Shown piece after piece: positions 61,076-64,000 of a stretch of 64,000 bases of DNA (its first letter is position 1; the number at the start of each line of letters is the position of its first letter). A model generated the notes under the pieces. That model was not told the DNA's origin. It was given only the letters and a program-made list of their open reading frames with translations, and ran no database searches. The stretch is from positions 37,358,085-37,422,084 of the forward strand of contig CM068580.1 of assembly GCA_035048485.1 (NCBI GenBank), given 5' to 3'. This stretch comes from Pteria penguin (Eukaryota > Mollusca > Bivalvia > Pterioida > Pteriidae). Both the position numbers and the translations under genes were made by a program.

Positions 61076-62494
61076 AAGAGTCCCAAGTGGGCCTATATCG
61101 CTCACCTGAGTACCTAGATGATCGGTCATGGAGGAAGGAAGAAGACTCATTTATTTTTGCATTACTAAGACTATGTCAACACAAATGTTGAAAATATGTC
61201 AAATTTTATACCAGAATCAAAAACAACAACACTTTCTTGCACATCCATTCAGATGATTTTGATATCAAGCATTTGCTTTGTCTCTGCAAGATGTGATTCA
61301 GGGCAACAAGTTAGTAATTTTTTTAGGTGTGGCCTTTTGTTGACTGATTTCAAGTCTAGGCCATGAACAACAATTGTTTCAAATATTGTCCAGAACCAAC
61401 TTAAAACGGCCTAATTTCATATGTTGAGTGTTGTGAAACATCTAAAACTTTTTTAGATGTGTGAAGAAATGAAAAAAATTTTTGATTTTAACTGGATTTG
61501 AACCACTACTCTTCATATTTTAATTACCAAGTGGTATACGTACCATTGTGAGACCTATTTTTTAAGCCATGGTGTCTGCACCACCATTGACCAATTTGGA
61601 TGAAATGTACAAAATTGTATAGTACTTTATGTATACCATATTTCATCAAAATCTTTCATGTGGTATAACAGCAGAGATTAAAAATGTGAAGAATTGTCCC
61701 TATACAACCTCATTTGGAAGTCTTGAAAAATTCATAGAAAATCCAAAAATTGAGATATTGACAAAATTCTTTCAAAATAACATTCCTTACCATAATTATA
61801 TTCAAAATAGTCCATAAGATATCATCATTATCAATTAACTAGGAAATAGGACCCTTTTCTGCAATGAAGTCCAAAAAAAATGTTGAAAAAACTTCTAAAA
61901 TTTGATTTTGAAAGGGAACCAAAATGACAAGATTTCTTCACTCATCCCACTAGATCATTTCTATGCATACTATACAGCCAGTATGAAGAAGAATTGAGAT
62001 ATTGACCAAATTCTTTCACAATGATATTCCTTATCATAATTATGATCAAAATAGGCCATAAGAAATCACCATAATCAATTCTCTGAGAAACATGACACTT
62101 TTCTGCATTGAAATTACTAAGTCCAAAAAAAATGTAGAAAAAATGTTAGAAATTTGATTTCGTAACAGAACAAAAAATAACAACACTTCTTCACACATCC
62201 CTCCAGATCATTCCTATGCATTCAGCTTGTCTCTGTATGCACCTGGTCTGAAGAAGTTCATCAAAGGAGGATACCCTCTGTGACCTACTTTTGCCTGTGG
62301 TGGCACCACCTGTTGACAGATTGGGACAAAAAACAACACCACTTATAGGGGACAATGATTACTTTATTCCTATCAAGTTTCATAGAAATCTGTTCAGCGG
62401 TTCTTGAGAAGAATTAAGTTGATAATGTAAAAAGTTTACGACGGACGGCGCGCTAGGACTATAGCTCACTTGAGCTTTAGGCTCAGGTGAACTA
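61076..62494. mobile_element. Large interspersed repeat with inverted ends
   Basis: Begins CAAGAGTCCCAAGTGGGCCT and GCTCACCTGAG, ends TCACTTGAGC...GGCTCAGGTGAACT, so GCTCACCTGAG and CTCAGGTGA are inverted. The interior repeats blocks such as GAGATATTGACAAAATTCTT, TTTCTGCA-TGAA-TCCAAAAAAA and TTCTTCACTCATCCC. An inverted partial copy lies at 15300-15782. Non-coding. Confidence 0.8.
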
Positions 62495-64000
62495 AATCAA
62501 GTTTCTTATCAAAGGGAATATGTATATGAAATATAAATATTCTTCTCAAGTAGAAGAGGTGATATGCACAAATATGAAAACTAGAACCTAAATATTGATC
62601 TACAGTTTATCACAATATTGATGTCAGGGTATGATGACGATTGTCTGACTTATTCAGTGAGCTGAAAATATTTGTGTCCACAATTACTCAATAACAGATT
62701 AATATCAAAGCAAGCAAAACCATGAATTAATTTCCTATATATTGCTTGCAAGGTTTTCCTTTAATCTTAAAGAATGTTCTTGTTCTTGAAAAATCTTTGA
62801 AAAAAATCTTAGATTTTATTTCAAAAAAGAACAAGATCAACTGTATTGTCTTCATAAGTCCAATTCAATTTAATCAATTATTTCATTGGAATATGTACTA
62901 TAAAGCCTGAATGTAAATTTAAGTGTTTTCAGCAGACAACAGTCTCAGCTAACTGAATCTGGTATTCTTTCTTGGAAGATTAAGTTTGAATATGAGTTCT
63001 TAACCATCACGATCATTTTCAAATCACTGTCATTTATAGTTCCCTAATATTGAAGTAACTGTTTTAGAAAAGTGCTTTTATGTCAATGCCCAAATTTACA
63101 GTACTGTTTCAAAGAACATTCATAATTTATGAATAGTGCTTTAAAGTACATATATATCACATATACTTTATATTTTAAATTTGAGAGCCCTTTTCAAACA
63201 TACTTGAAAGATGTTACTGAAGTTTAAGTTTTTCATTTTTTTTTAAGAAAGCTCTAGGGTCAAGGTCAAGATCATATGGCAAAATTCATGGTTAATGCTA
63301 GAGAGAACATATCACATGGAATTCATACTTAAAAGATAAAAGCCCTATCTTTTATATCATTCAAAAGACATAGCTGAGGTTAAAGTTTCTGCAAGAGAGC
63401 TTGAAGGTCAAGGTCAAGAAGTAAACATGGTGAACACCAACTGAAAGTTCATATGATAATATAAGGAATAAGTATATGAAATATGAACTACCTCCATATA
63501 GTAGAATAGGGAATTTAATGACTTCAAAAGTTTAACCTTGCTATCTACTGTTGATATAGATGTGTGGTGTCATGTAATGGCAATACCTCTGCACATAACA
63601 ATCTTGGTGAGCTAAAACTAACATCTTTATCATAGATGGGCCATGCACATATCATGATACTAAATGTTATCCTCATAAAATAAGATAAATAAAGAAATAC
63701 ACATATATATATATACATGGATTAGTGATATCACTGCTGTTTGTACTGGTGCAAACTCACAGAAAGTTTGAGCCATGTGTTTAATATTCTCATCACCATT
63801 TCCCTATGACTGATTAACTGATTTTCAACTTTATTCTGTCAATTTATGGGAACTGCCTCTAGTGCGCAGTGCTATACAGTTCACTATTCAAATTTATATA
63901 AACAAAGAATATCATACTTGTTGTTTACGTGTAATAAATATATGCATGAAAAATGTTTTATCTAATAGCTACCTCGATCTTTAATCAAAATAAAAGTCGA
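62495..64000. other. Right end, no gene recognised
   Basis: AT-rich DNA with degraded tandem-core traces (63240-63560, AAGGTCAAGGTCAAGA words) and an (AT)n run at 63700-63714. The PCMTD promoter and untranslated exon may lie here or beyond, but I cannot place them. Confidence 0.4.

Overview
The window is eukaryotic nuclear DNA, almost certainly from a bivalve mollusc. It is AT-rich, its genes are split into many short exons by long introns, and the gaps are full of repeats of molluscan type: tRNA-derived SINEs, MITEs, and elements made of a short hairpin, a TCTG-rich run and a tandem core rich in TGACCT. I see no bacterial, plasmid, phage or CRISPR features. The species cannot be fixed from this sequence alone.

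Three conserved genes account for the clear coding sequence. (1) The 3' two thirds of EIPR1 (TSSC1), + strand, six exons from 2573 to 8342. It encodes a WD40 adaptor of the EARP/GARP tethering system and dense-core vesicle sorting; its 5' exons lie left of the window. (2) A complete MYT1/MYT1L/ST18-family gene, + strand, sixteen coding exons from 32038 to 49540. The model is 865 residues with seven C2HC fingers grouped 1, 2-3 and 4-7, plus a C-terminal coiled coil. (3) A complete PCMTD1/PCMTD2 orthologue, - strand, five coding exons from 60621 down to 53885. The model is 671 residues: an isoaspartyl-methyltransferase-like domain, then a BC-box and a terminal LPLP motif separated by a very long acidic region.

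EIPR1, a MYT1 homologue and PCMTD are neighbours in pairs at three human loci (EIPR1-MYT1L, ST18-PCMTD1, MYT1-PCMTD2). This window has all three together and so looks like the block from before vertebrate genome duplication.

Layout: 1-8342 EIPR1 introns and exons with tandem elements, a SINE and a MULE-type MITE; 8343-13000 intergenic with SINE and MITE insertions; 13168-24643 isolated exon-like pieces of an unrecognised gene among many repeats; 25990-26420 a 33-bp minisatellite; 28980-29208 a probable untranslated first exon of MYT1; 32024-50530 MYT1 coding exons and 3' UTR, including two possible alternative C-terminal ends and a 24-nt microexon; 50530-53884 the convergent intergenic region and the PCMTD 3' UTR; 53885-60634 PCMTD; 60635-64000 upstream of PCMTD, mostly one large repeat.

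All splice junctions were read by eye from GT/AG sites, phase continuity and remembered family sequences. No alignment or search was run.
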